Assembly (NCBI GenBank): GCA_964652155.1 | Contig: CAZZBK010000059.1 | Coordinates: forward strand, 1 to 33,599 | DNA: 33,599 nucleotides | Source of the DNA: CAZZBK01 sp964652155 | GTDB taxonomy: Bacteria > Planctomycetota > Planctomycetia > Pirellulales > PNKZ01 | Direction: 5' to 3' | Part shown: piece after piece, positions 6,615-14,724 of the stretch | How positions within the stretch are numbered: position 1 is the stretch's first letter | How the letters are laid out: each line of letters begins with the position of its first letter | Notes under the pieces: generated by a model | What the model was told of the DNA's origin: nothing | Seen by the model: only the letters and a program-made list of their open reading frames with translations | Database searches by the model: none | Program-made: the position numbers and the translations under genes

Positions 6615-7538
6615 TTAGTAATTGTTTCTCAACACGATGGTGACGCCGATCAGACCCACGATTTGCAACACGATGGCTGTCGCCAGCCAGGTGATGCCGC
6701 TCGGTTGCAGGAAGAACTGTCCCATGTAGTCAGGCTGAATCAGGATCATGCTCCCGAACACGATCGGTCCCGCCAAGGCGATGAGGATCGTTCCCAAGCG
6801 GGCTCCGCCGGTCGCGGCTTGAAATTGCCGCTGGAAGCTCAGGCGGTCGCGGATGACGTGCGCCAGCCGGTCGAGGTTCTCGGCGACATTGCCGCCCGTG
6901 CGGCGTTGAACGTTGAAGGTGGCCGCCAGGATGCGGACCTCGGTGATCGGCGCACGATGCGAGAGCGCCTTCATTGCGGCCGACATCGACAGTCCCATGT
7001 GCAACTGGCGAGCACAGCGTTGGAACTCGATTCCCAGCGGCGCGCCGAACGAGCGTCCCACCGCCTCGACCGCCTGATCCACCGATTCGCCGGCACGCAC
7101 GGCGCGGGCGATCAGATCGACGACCTCGGGCAGTTGGGCGCGAATCTGCGTCAACCGTCGACTGCGTAGAAACGCGAATACGCCCCAGACGACCGCCATC
7201 CCCAGCAACAGTCCGGCGATCCCCACAAAGGGATTGTCGAGCCAGACGAACAAGGGTCCCCCGATGCACAGCCCGACGATAAACATCAGCGCCAATGCCG
7301 TGGCTGACGACAGCCCCAAGCCGGTCTGATAGATCAAGCGGTCGAAGCCATGATCGATTTGACCCAAGCCGCGTCGGGTGGGGTCGTCTTCGACGGGAGT
7401 CGTGAGCAATTGCACCTTGTCGGTGCTGGCCTCGGTTTGCGCCGCTTCGAACGCGCTCTGGTCGCGATAGACCAAGTACGCCGTCGCGCCGCCGAGCACG
7501 AGCACAATCACGCCATAGATCGCAATGGGTAGTATCAC
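6615..7538 (-). CDS. tadB: Tad pilus inner-membrane platform protein TadB
   Basis: A 307-residue T2SSF-family membrane protein. N-terminal helix ILPIAIYGVIVLVLGGATAY, a central pair of helices (ATALALMFIVGLCIGGPLFV and the AGLLLGMAVVWGVFAFL segment), the T2SSF domain beginning QLPEVVDLIARAVRAGESVD with AATFNVQRRTGGNVAENLDR, and two C-terminal helices. The ATG overlaps the end of tadA by four bases (7535-7538), the usual coupled arrangement. It is partner of TadC in the platform complex. Confidence 0.93.
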   Translation of the reverse strand: MILPIAIYGVIVLVLGGATAYLVYRDQSAFEAAQTEASTDKVQLLTTPVEDDPTRRGLGQIDHGFDRLIYQTGLGLSSATALALMFIVGLCIGGPLFVWLDNPFVGIAGLLLGMAVVWGVFAFLRSRRLTQIRAQLPEVVDLIARAVRAGESVDQAVEAVGRSFGAPLGIEFQRCARQLHMGLSMSAAMKALSHRAPITEVRILAATFNVQRRTGGNVAENLDRLAHVIRDRLSFQRQFQAATGGARLGTILIALAGPIVFGSMILIQPDYMGQFFLQPSGITWLATAIVLQIVGLIGVTIVLRNNY

Positions 7539-8887
7539 CGGCTGCCTCCCACCTCAATGCGACGTTTGTGAAATAGGCTGTCAGGAACCGTGATGCCCGC
7601 GCTGTGCAGGCGCTCCAGGCACTTGGGTCGATTGCCTGTGGCATAAAACTCGCCCACGGCGTTGCCGTTGGAGTCGACCCCGGTCTGCTTGAAGCCAAAA
7701 ATGTCTTCGACCGTCAGATGGCCTTTGTCATCGACGCGAACAATCTCGCTCACTTCCATCAATTTGCGCGAGCCTCCCTTGAGCCGGCTCACGTGGACCA
7801 GCAGGTGAATGCCCGAGGCAACATACTGCCGCACGACATTGACGGGCAAGTCGAAACCGGTCATGGCGACCATCATCTCGAGCCGGGCGAGCGCGTCGCG
7901 GACCGTGTTGGCGTGGATCGTGGTCAGCGAGCCTTCGTGCCCCGTGTTCATCGCCTGGAGCATGTCCCAAACCTCAGGACCACGGACTTCGCCGACGATA
8001 ATTCGGTCGGGCCGCATGCGCAGGCTGTTACGCACCAAGTCGCGTTGGGTCACCTCGCCGCGGCCTTCGGTGTTCGCTGGGCGAGTCTCCATGCGGATGC
8101 GATGCTTGTGTTGCAGGATGAGCTCGGCCGAGTCTTCGATCGTGATGATCCGTTCTTCGGTCGGAATGAAGCGGCTCAGCACGTTGAGCAGCGTCGTCTT
8201 GCCGGCGCCGGTGCCGCCCGAGATCAGCGTGCTCACGCGGGCCTCGACGGCCGCGGCCAGAAACTGCACGACGTCCGCGGGGAGCGTGCCGTATTGAATC
8301 AGGTTTTCGACCTTGAGCGCCTCGGCACCGAAGCGGCGAATCGAGAGCGCCGGCCCCTCGAGCGCCAGCGGCGGGATCACCGCGTTGACGCGCGAACCGT
8401 CCGGCAAGCGGGCGTCGACCATCGGGTTCGACTCGTCGATCCGCCGTCCCAACCGCGCGACGATCCGCTGAATGATTCGCAGCACGTGATCGTCGTCGGC
8501 GAACACGACGTCGGTCGGCTCCAAACGGCCAAATCGCTCGACGAACACCGTCTTCGAGTTGTTCACCAGGATGTCGCTGACCGTCGGATCGGCCATGAGC
8601 TTTTCCAACGGTCCGAGGCCGAAAATCTCGTCGACCAATTCGTTCATCAACCGATCGCGGTCGCCACGGTCGCGCAGCGCCTTGTTGTTGTTCACGGCCG
8701 TCGAGGCCAGCGCGCGAATCTCGCTCGACAACTGTTCGCGGCCGAGTTTGCCGATCCGCGACAGATCGAAGGCCTCGACCAACTGCTCGTGCAGCCGCGC
8801 CTTGACGCGCTGGAACTCGAGCTCGACCGGGTTAACCGGCAGCGTCGGGGTGTTGATCGCCTCGAAGGTGTTGTTCATCGTGCTCAT
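7535..8887 (-). CDS. tadA: Tad pilus assembly ATPase TadA/CpaF
   Basis: A secretion ATPase of the VirB11/CpaF type, 450 residues from the ATG at 8887 (470 if the upstream start at 8947 is used, but that would overlap tadG by 47 bases, so I prefer 8887). Walker A GGTGAGKT at about 224-231, Asp-box region TIEDSAELIL near 250, Walker B-like IIVGEVRGPE near 296-305, and the His-box segment GHEGSLTTIHANT. An N-terminal three-helix domain precedes the ATPase core. The hexamer in the cytoplasm powers polymerisation of Flp pilin. Gene context is tadG-tadA-tadB-tadC with 13-base and -4-base spacing. Confidence 0.96.
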   Translation of the reverse strand: MSTMNNTFEAINTPTLPVNPVELEFQRVKARLHEQLVEAFDLSRIGKLGREQLSSEIRALASTAVNNNKALRDRGDRDRLMNELVDEIFGLGPLEKLMADPTVSDILVNNSKTVFVERFGRLEPTDVVFADDDHVLRIIQRIVARLGRRIDESNPMVDARLPDGSRVNAVIPPLALEGPALSIRRFGAEALKVENLIQYGTLPADVVQFLAAAVEARVSTLISGGTGAGKTTLLNVLSRFIPTEERIITIEDSAELILQHKHRIRMETRPANTEGRGEVTQRDLVRNSLRMRPDRIIVGEVRGPEVWDMLQAMNTGHEGSLTTIHANTVRDALARLEMMVAMTGFDLPVNVVRQYVASGIHLLVHVSRLKGGSRKLMEVSEIVRVDDKGHLTVEDIFGFKQTGVDSNGNAVGEFYATGNRPKCLERLHSAGITVPDSLFHKRRIEVGGSR

Positions 8888-8900
8888 GACTAACGACTGC

Positions 8901-10118
8901 CTATTGCGAAAGAAATAACTTGGCAAGGTGCGGATGCGGCGCGACATCGCCGCGCGTGACGGCCGTGCTCGTGGCCAAGACCGCGCATTGCACGCGCAGC
9001 ACCAGTTGGGCCGGCTGCGTCGATTCGTCGACGAACGTGTTGACGATCACGCCCGCGCCAAAGCCGGTGATCACATACTGCGATGACTCGCTGGAGGTCG
9101 GGTACCCCAACGGGAAAATGCGCACCGGGCCACGCGCCCCCCAGCCGCGATTAATCCAATCGCGATCGAAGCTGCTGTGCGTGTCGCAGACGAGCCCCGC
9201 CGGGTCGTCGACATCAATCACCAACTCGCCGCCGAAATGACCCAGATCGTCTCGATCGAGCCCGTACCACATACGACGGTCGAGCGTTTGCGCGTCGAGA
9301 TCGTCGGCCGTCAGGCTGAGCAGCGCCATGCGGACGGCCTGCGGGTTGTTGCCCAACACCGTGCCGTTGCCGCCGAGCGGAGCGCGGAGTTCGGCCTCGA
9401 CCAATCCGTCGCTGCCATCGCTGACCGTGTGGTTGCGATGATCGACACTGAAACGGTCGTTGACGTTGGGGAGCAAACCTTGCTGCATGGCGCTCGCCCA
9501 GTCGTCTCGATGACACACCAGCGGCACCAGCGGCACGCAGGTCTGCCCCTTCGGACGAAAACCGCAGATGCGATGGTCGACCGTCGCGCGGGCCGCGACC
9601 TGCACGTCGCTGCTGAGCACGCCGCAACTTTGTCCCAGCCACATCGTGACGGGGTTGCCGCGACCGAGTGACCGCCCCGCGCTCACGAGCACCGTATTGG
9701 CAGCCTCGCCGCGAAAGAGGGGCCGCAGCGGATCGGCGACCCGTTGCGGCTCGCGAACCAAGCCGCACACCACCTCGCCGCTCGCCCCATTGGGCAACTC
9801 AGCGTCGAGCAGGACCGGCTGGCCTTCAATCGTGTAGTGCGAAGCGATCGTTTGAGCCCGTTCTCGGGCCAACAACTGACAGCGCAGCGGATCGCCGAGC
9901 CCACGCAGTTCTTGGCCGTCGAGCAACTCGGCCGCGCCGGCCAATGCCGACGCCTCGCATACTTGTCGCAGCTGTTGCTGGATACTCGCGAGCCGAGCAA
10001 TGTTCCAAGCCATCGCCAGCACGCTCAGCACCACACACATCCCCACGATCAACGTGAGCGCGACGACGCCCGAGCGGCGACGACGTGATGGGCGGCGATG
10101 GTTCGTAAGGCGGGACAT
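8901..10118 (-). CDS. tadG: TadG-like pilus-associated protein (Flp pilus assembly TadE/G family)
   Basis: About 405 residues from ATG at 10118 (a GTG at 10127 is also in frame). A very basic N-terminus (RRPSRRRRSG) is followed by a single hydrophobic helix VVALTLIVGMCVVLSVLAMA. The first part after it (RLASIQQQLRQVCEASALAGA) is the hallmark of TadG N-terminal sequences. The rest is a large extracytoplasmic domain with paired cysteines and no von Willebrand factor A motif that I can see. It is predicted to be an envelope-anchored minor pilin-like protein. The length is similar to or shorter than typical TadG. Located between cpaB and tadA. Confidence 0.85.
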   Translation of the reverse strand: MSRLTNHRRPSRRRRSGVVALTLIVGMCVVLSVLAMAWNIARLASIQQQLRQVCEASALAGAAELLDGQELRGLGDPLRCQLLARERAQTIASHYTIEGQPVLLDAELPNGASGEVVCGLVREPQRVADPLRPLFRGEAANTVLVSAGRSLGRGNPVTMWLGQSCGVLSSDVQVAARATVDHRICGFRPKGQTCVPLVPLVCHRDDWASAMQQGLLPNVNDRFSVDHRNHTVSDGSDGLVEAELRAPLGGNGTVLGNNPQAVRMALLSLTADDLDAQTLDRRMWYGLDRDDLGHFGGELVIDVDDPAGLVCDTHSSFDRDWINRGWGARGPVRIFPLGYPTSSESSQYVITGFGAGVIVNTFVDESTQPAQLVLRVQCAVLATSTAVTRGDVAPHPHLAKLFLSQ

Positions 10119-10185
10119 AAGATACACACGCAGCGGGCAGTTGAGTGGCGCAATTCACAGACGCACGCGGTGCGTGCATCGCGAC

Positions 10186-11520
10186 TTAGTTACCGTAGGG
10201 GCGCGGAGACACCACGCCCGGCGGAGCATAGGGATACGCATAACTCGAGCTGTAGTAGCCATAGGCGTCGCCGTTGGGGAGCGTCCACTGAGCCTGCGGA
10301 TAGGAAGGCAAATAGCCCTGGGTGCTCTGGCTGGGCATCGGAGCCTGCGAGCCCGCGCCGCCACCTGGCCCGCCCGGTGCACTCTGCGGAACCGCGCGCG
10401 GCGCTCCAGCGCCGCCCGGTGCTCCCGCGCCGCCCGGAATCGGCAGCATGCTATTGGGCAGATCGAACGTGCGCGTCCCCATCCCAGGTCCGCCACCGGC
10501 CGCGCCGCTGGGGCCGATCCCCGTGTTGCCGAAGCCATTGATGTTGCCGTAGTAATGCAATCCGCCGCCACTCGCCTGGCTGCCGTGGCTACCGCCCCAA
10601 CCACCACCACTGCCGCTCCCACCGAGCGGATTGCCAAACTCGTCCCAGGTGAGCGTGCCGCGTGAGCTGCCGATCCACGTCTCGACGGTCGTCGGTGGCG
10701 TAGGCGCCTTGACCCCCAAAATCTTTTCGAGCGTGATCGCGCCGAGCGTGTTGGTCCCGTCATCGACCTCGCGTCGCAGGTCAATGCTCATCTCGCCGCG
10801 ACCCATCGCCGCCTTCAGCACGTTCGCCTGATCGGGCGTCACGGCCAGCGTCACCGCCTTGAGCGGCCCCAGATCGTTGAGCACCGTCGGGGCAGCCCGA
10901 TTGCTCTGGCGAATGTCGGTCACCTGACTCTGCGAACGGGACGATTGAATCTGCTGACGATTGACGGCGATGATCTGCACGTTCTCGACGAGCGTCACGG
11001 TCGCCTCGGGAATCTCAGCCACCTGCCGGGTCTGGTCCCCCGGCCGAGCCGTCGTGCGGAAGAGCACATCGACGAACGAGCCATTGCGAACCGCGCCACC
11101 AACGCCGTTGAAGTCGTCAATCGGAATCGTGAACGCACGCAACCCGGGAGCCAATTTCTCGGCCAGATCGGGCAGTTCTCCCTCGGGATACAAATTCGTG
11201 GTGAGGAACGCATCCCCCTGTTTCATGCCGCTTCTGAGCACGCGACCGACGATCTGTTCGGTCATGATCATCAGCGTCGTCAACGGGAGTTGCCGCTCCT
11301 CGATGTCTTTGGCCGTCATGCTGATGAGCACCATGTCGCTCAGCAGCAGCTTGCGCCCGGCCGGGAGTTCAACCGCCGCGATGGGCACGGTGATTGAACG
11401 GGGTCCGGCGGGGGGCGGCACCGGGTCTTTCGCCAAGGCCGCACGCAGCGCGTACGCGCCGATGAGCGCGAACAGGATCGCAAAAATGCCGACAAGCAAG
11501 GTGCCGGTGGTGAGTCGCAT
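10186..11520 (-). CDS. cpaB: Tad pilus periplasmic protein CpaB/RcpC with glycine-rich tail
   Basis: A 444-residue protein with an N-terminal anchor helix (residues about 7-27), then a SAF domain (SITVPIAAVELPAGRKLLLS and the following 40 residues), and the RcpC/CpaB domain (APGLRAFTIPIDDFNGVGGA, VDVLFRT, ILGVKAPT). From about residue 300 the protein becomes a Gly/Pro/Ser/Tyr-rich low-complexity tail of some 145 residues, ending in repeated Tyr-Ala-Pro. CpaB proteins usually stop near 250-300 residues, so the tail is unusual. Start ATG has AAGGA about 8 bases upstream. CpaB normally contacts the secretin CpaC, yet no secretin gene is present in this operon. Confidence 0.92.
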   Translation of the reverse strand: MRLTTGTLLVGIFAILFALIGAYALRAALAKDPVPPPAGPRSITVPIAAVELPAGRKLLLSDMVLISMTAKDIEERQLPLTTLMIMTEQIVGRVLRSGMKQGDAFLTTNLYPEGELPDLAEKLAPGLRAFTIPIDDFNGVGGAVRNGSFVDVLFRTTARPGDQTRQVAEIPEATVTLVENVQIIAVNRQQIQSSRSQSQVTDIRQSNRAAPTVLNDLGPLKAVTLAVTPDQANVLKAAMGRGEMSIDLRREVDDGTNTLGAITLEKILGVKAPTPPTTVETWIGSSRGTLTWDEFGNPLGGSGSGGGWGGSHGSQASGGGLHYYGNINGFGNTGIGPSGAAGGGPGMGTRTFDLPNSMLPIPGGAGAPGGAGAPRAVPQSAPGGPGGGAGSQAPMPSQSTQGYLPSYPQAQWTLPNGDAYGYYSSSYAYPYAPPGVVSPRPYGN

Positions 11521-11614
11521 GGATCAATTTCCTTGTGTTGCGCCGTAAAGGTCCACGATTATGTAGCTTATTTTTGGCTCGGTCACGCTCGACCGAAGGT
11601 TCTCGAAGGAACGA

Positions 11615-12046
11615 TTATTCTTTTCGCATCAAACATTCCGCCGTGAGCATGCGCCCTTGCAGGCTGTAGCCCACGAATCGCAATAGGTCGGGCGCCGCCA
11701 CGCTCTGCGGCAACTGCACCCTCACGAGCACCTCGTCGCCGACGTGCAGGCCTCCTTGCACCTGAACCCGACAGTTCTGTGCGAGCGCCGGTTTGTGCAA
11801 CGCGCGCGCAACCGACCATTCGACGTCTTGTTTCGTCGCTCCCGGGTAGGTCGCCGTGCGGCACCCAGCCGCAGCCGCGCCGTGGGCCAACTGCTGCGTC
11901 GACCACAACAGGCTGAACTGGATCAGCGCCATCAGCACGGTCAGCACGATGGGGAGCACTAAAACCAATTCGGCGCTCAAAATCGCGCCGCGCCGCGCGT
12001 GGCGGCGTGCTCGTCGTGTTGTGCGGGAAGATGGTATCGAGTTCAT
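11615..12046 (-). CDS. tadE: TadE-like pseudopilin
   Basis: A 143-residue protein using the ATG at 12046. A longer frame to 12178 would run into the upstream prepilin peptidase gene and has random-looking sequence, so it is rejected. A basic head (SSRTTRRARRHARRG) is followed by AILSAELVLVLPIVLTVLMA, which contains the invariant Glu typical of TadE and processed by the TadV peptidase. The C-terminal half has two cysteines. Likely function is a minor pilin priming Flp pilus assembly. It lies 19 bases after the peptidase gene. Confidence 0.88.
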   Translation of the reverse strand: MNSIPSSRTTRRARRHARRGAILSAELVLVLPIVLTVLMALIQFSLLWSTQQLAHGAAAAGCRTATYPGATKQDVEWSVARALHKPALAQNCRVQVQGGLHVGDEVLVRVQLPQSVAAPDLLRFVGYSLQGRMLTAECLMRKE

Positions 12047-12065
12047 GATCGCGCTCGTGTGTTGA

Positions 12066-12635
12066 CTAACCCGTGACGTGCGAAATCCACCAGGCCAGCA
12101 CCGACCAGGTGGCAAAGGCCACCGGCACGCCGTAGGGCATGAGGCGGCGCTGCACGCGACGCTTGAGCTCGGCCGCATGTTTGGCCTCGGCGCTCAGGCC
12201 GCGGGTGTCGACCGGTTGCAGATATTTTTTGCGGGTCCGCTCCATGCCGCGTTGCAGCATGTGATAGGCCAGCACGCTAACGCTGCCGACGAGCACAAAG
12301 ATGGCGCTGACGACGAAGACCGCCAGGGTCAATTTGGTTCCCAGCCACATGCCCAGTGCGCCCATGAGCTTGACGTCTCCCGCGCCGCCGCTGCCAATGA
12401 GCCACAGCACGAGCAGGATGCCAAACCCGGTCGCAAAGCCGCCCAGGCCGTCGAGCAACTCGGTCATTACGCCCGAGTCGGTCAGTAACCCCTTGGCGAG
12501 GCGAAAGACGATTCCCGCCGCGAAGCCGGGTACGGTGAGCCAATTGGGGAGCTTCTTGGTGCGGTAATCGCAGACCGCCCCAATGAGCACAAACACAGAC
12601 ACCACAACGACAAAGGCGAAGTCCAAGGCACTCAC
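12066..12635 (-). CDS. cpaA: Type IV prepilin peptidase CpaA/TadV
   Basis: A 189-residue polytopic aspartic peptidase. The two catalytic aspartates are visible in AVCDYRTKKLPN (about residue 23) and GSGGAGDVKLMGALG (the GxGD motif, about 87). It lacks the N-terminal methyltransferase domain, as is normal for CpaA/TadV. About five hydrophobic segments. A basic cytoplasmic insertion (RTRKKYLQPV through KRRVQRRL) near 132-165 is longer than in compact TadV proteins. The start is GTG at 12635 with GAGGAG eight bases upstream; no ATG fits. First gene of the tad operon; processes the TadE/TadG pseudopilins and the Flp pilin encoded elsewhere. Confidence 0.92.
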   Translation of the reverse strand: MSALDFAFVVVVSVFVLIGAVCDYRTKKLPNWLTVPGFAAGIVFRLAKGLLTDSGVMTELLDGLGGFATGFGILLVLWLIGSGGAGDVKLMGALGMWLGTKLTLAVFVVSAIFVLVGSVSVLAYHMLQRGMERTRKKYLQPVDTRGLSAEAKHAAELKRRVQRRLMPYGVPVAFATWSVLAWWISHVTG

Positions 12636-12965
12636 GAGTGCGCTCCTCGGCAGACCGAACCAGGGAATAACACCACAACGGCTGTGTTACCCTAGGTGCG
12701 AAATACACTTTGGTCAAATTGAGTTATATACAAAATATACACATTGTCAGATAGATGAGTAGAATGGGTCGAATGTATTGAATTTAATGGATTACCGACA
12801 AGCCCGCACTAAACCACCATTTAGGGTGGATTCCGGCCCGGGGCATCCTCGGGCAGGAACAATTTCGCCCGCTTTGAGCTCGCCCGGTTGGACAGTCGCC
12901 CAATTGCGACCCACATTTCCGCACAGAGTTGATTTGTCTTCTCGAACGTGCTGGAAATACGCCCC
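12636..12965. other. Divergent intergenic region, AT-rich core
   Basis: 330 bases between the tad operon (minus) and the membrane-protein gene (plus). It holds the candidate tad promoter and an AT-rich stretch at about 12715-12790. I looked here for a short Flp pilin gene on both strands and found none: the short frames lack the hydrophobic helix after a basic head. Confidence 0.55.
12689..12717 (-). promoter_or_regulatory. Candidate promoter of the tad operon
   Basis: On the minus strand TTGACC (12717-12712), a 17-base spacer and TAGGGT (12694-12689) resemble a sigma70-type promoter. Transcription would begin about 48 bases before the GTG start at 12635. The surrounding 12700-12780 is strikingly AT-rich (tatatacaaaatatacac) compared with neighbouring genes. 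Based on consensus matching only. Confidence 0.35.
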
Positions 12966-14666
12966 ATGACCGAGGCAAGCCCTGTCGAAGCGTCGAGCGA
13001 GCCGGTTCTGACCCCGGTGCTCAGTTCTCGATTTGCACTGCGTTTGATACACGCACCGGTGACACTGTTCTTCGGCGTGCTGTTGATGGTGTTCAGTTAC
13101 CTGCCGCTGCGGCACACGGAGCTGTGGGGACACCTGATCTACGGCCGCGCGATTGTCGCCGAGCAGGCGCTTCCCAAGTCCGACCCGACGATGCCGCTGC
13201 TCGAGGGAATGCCGGTCATCGACGCGGCGTGGCTCTCTCAGGTGGCGCTTGAGCAGGTCGAGCACTATTTTGGTGCCGAGGGGCTCTCGCAATGCTTTAC
13301 GCTGGTCGTCTGGTTCGCGCTGCTGTTCCTTGGCCGAGCCATGTTCCTGCAGTCGCGCAGCGTGGGGGCGATGTTGCTTGCCGCGCTCGTGGCCGTCGCC
13401 GTGGGTTGGAGCCGCACGGCAATCATTCGCCCCGAAATCTTCTCTGTGCTCTGCTTCTCGGTCCTGGCCTGGTTGATGTGTCGCAACTTGTCGCACAACG
13501 ACGACGCGGCGAACGACGACTTCTCGGCTCATGGACCCGAGCGTTGGTTGTGGTACTCTGTCGTGCCGTTGTTCGCCCTGTGGGCCAATGTGCATATTAC
13601 GTTTGTGGTTGGTCTGGTGTTGCTGCTGACCACCGCCCTGGGGCGTGGGTGCGACGTGCTTCGCACAACCGGCAGCCCGTGGCGGGTGTTGGCCGACCCG
13701 GCCTTTCGTGGTTGGGTGTTGGCGACCGAGCTGGCATTAGCCGCGACGCTCGTCAACCCCTACGGCATCGAGTTGTGGTTTGAATGGCTGCGGCTGGTGA
13801 GGAGTCCCATCCTGCGAGATTTGCCCGACTGGGGCTCGCTGGTGCTGCTCAATGTGGGAGGCCGGGAGTTTGCGTTGGGCTTTATCACGCTGCTGTTTGT
13901 GTGGCGTTGGAGCCGCCGGGGCATTCGGGCCCGCGAGTTATTCTGGCTCGCGGTGACTGGCTACATCACGCTCGTGCATGTGCGGCTGATCAGTTGGTTC
14001 GCGCCCGCCTTGGCGATGGTGCTCGCGCCTCACGTGGGCGAGTTGTTCGCGCGGCGCTTTCCTCGTCCCGCGGCCGATCCCAACGCCTCGGCGGAAGACT
14101 TGCCCAGCGATCAATCGTTCCGGTACTCGTTGCTGTGCGCGACGTTGGCCTGGATTTGCTTTTCTTTCACGCCGATGGCCGCTCCGATATTGGGCCATGC
14201 ACCGCGGCCCGTCGACGAGTTGTATGGCGACGTGCCGCTCAAGCTCACCGAGGGTGACGAGGGCTACCTCGTCAAGCACAAGCCGACGGGGCTCGTGTAC
14301 TGCCCGGCTTGGTGGGGCGACTGGCTCGCATGGCGCATCGATGGCTTGCAGGTGTTCGCCGGCACGCAGTTGGAGCGGATGCCGCGCCAGGTGTGGCTCG
14401 ACTATCGCCGCATCAGCGACGCCACCGGCGGCTGGGAAGCCGCGCTCGATCGCTACAAAGTCAACACGCTAATTATCGACAAAGAGTCGCAAACCGCGCT
14501 CGTCAACGCGATCCAGCGGACGAGCGGTTGGGCGATCAAGTACGACGACAACCGCGCGCTGGTGGTCGTGCGTTCGGCACCTGCTCCGTCGGCGCAACCG
14601 GTCGTCGCGCAGCCACCGCAGCCCGTCGCCGCGGTGAGTCCGATGAACGAAACTCCCGCGCCCTAA
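12966..14666 (+). CDS. Polytopic GT-C-like membrane protein
   Basis: 566 residues from ATG 12966 (GTG 12948 adds six); GGAA lies 9 bases before ATG. About ten hydrophobic segments fill residues 30-410. After the first helix comes HTELWGHLIYGRAIVAEQAL and DPTMPLLEGMPVIDAAWLSQ, matching the pattern D/E-xWxH-xxxG-xxxxxxxxxP-xxDP, then aromatic xxWLS, seen in bacterial GT-C-type membrane proteins. The C-terminal soluble part has WGDWLAWRIDGLQVFAGTQL, a dyrri segment, GGWEAALDRYKVNTLIID and GWAIKYDDNRALVVVRS, again as in that class. GT-C enzymes transfer sugars from polyprenyl-phosphate donors outside the membrane, but catalytic activity here is unproven. A Pro/Ala tail ends the protein. It opens a plus-strand run with two toroid-like genes, 58 bases upstream of the first. 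Confidence 0.75.
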   Translation: MTEASPVEASSEPVLTPVLSSRFALRLIHAPVTLFFGVLLMVFSYLPLRHTELWGHLIYGRAIVAEQALPKSDPTMPLLEGMPVIDAAWLSQVALEQVEHYFGAEGLSQCFTLVVWFALLFLGRAMFLQSRSVGAMLLAALVAVAVGWSRTAIIRPEIFSVLCFSVLAWLMCRNLSHNDDAANDDFSAHGPERWLWYSVVPLFALWANVHITFVVGLVLLLTTALGRGCDVLRTTGSPWRVLADPAFRGWVLATELALAATLVNPYGIELWFEWLRLVRSPILRDLPDWGSLVLLNVGGREFALGFITLLFVWRWSRRGIRARELFWLAVTGYITLVHVRLISWFAPALAMVLAPHVGELFARRFPRPAADPNASAEDLPSDQSFRYSLLCATLAWICFSFTPMAAPILGHAPRPVDELYGDVPLKLTEGDEGYLVKHKPTGLVYCPAWWGDWLAWRIDGLQVFAGTQLERMPRQVWLDYRRISDATGGWEAALDRYKVNTLIIDKESQTALVNAIQRTSGWAIKYDDNRALVVVRSAPAPSAQPVVAQPPQPVAAVSPMNETPAP

Positions 14667-14724
14667 ATTGCGCTCGCTACCCAACACTTAACTCAATCGA
14701 TTCCTTCAGCAGCGAATTCAAGCT

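Noticed and set aside
7604..8893. 429-codon open frame on the plus strand antisense to tadA
   Set aside because: Antisense to a gene with intact Walker A, Walker B and His-box motifs. The protein is His/Arg/Val-rich, typical of reversed GC-rich codons, and has no domain.
12636..12965. Flp pilin gene upstream of the tad operon
   Set aside because: Neither strand has a 50-70 codon frame with a basic head, processing motif and hydrophobic helix.
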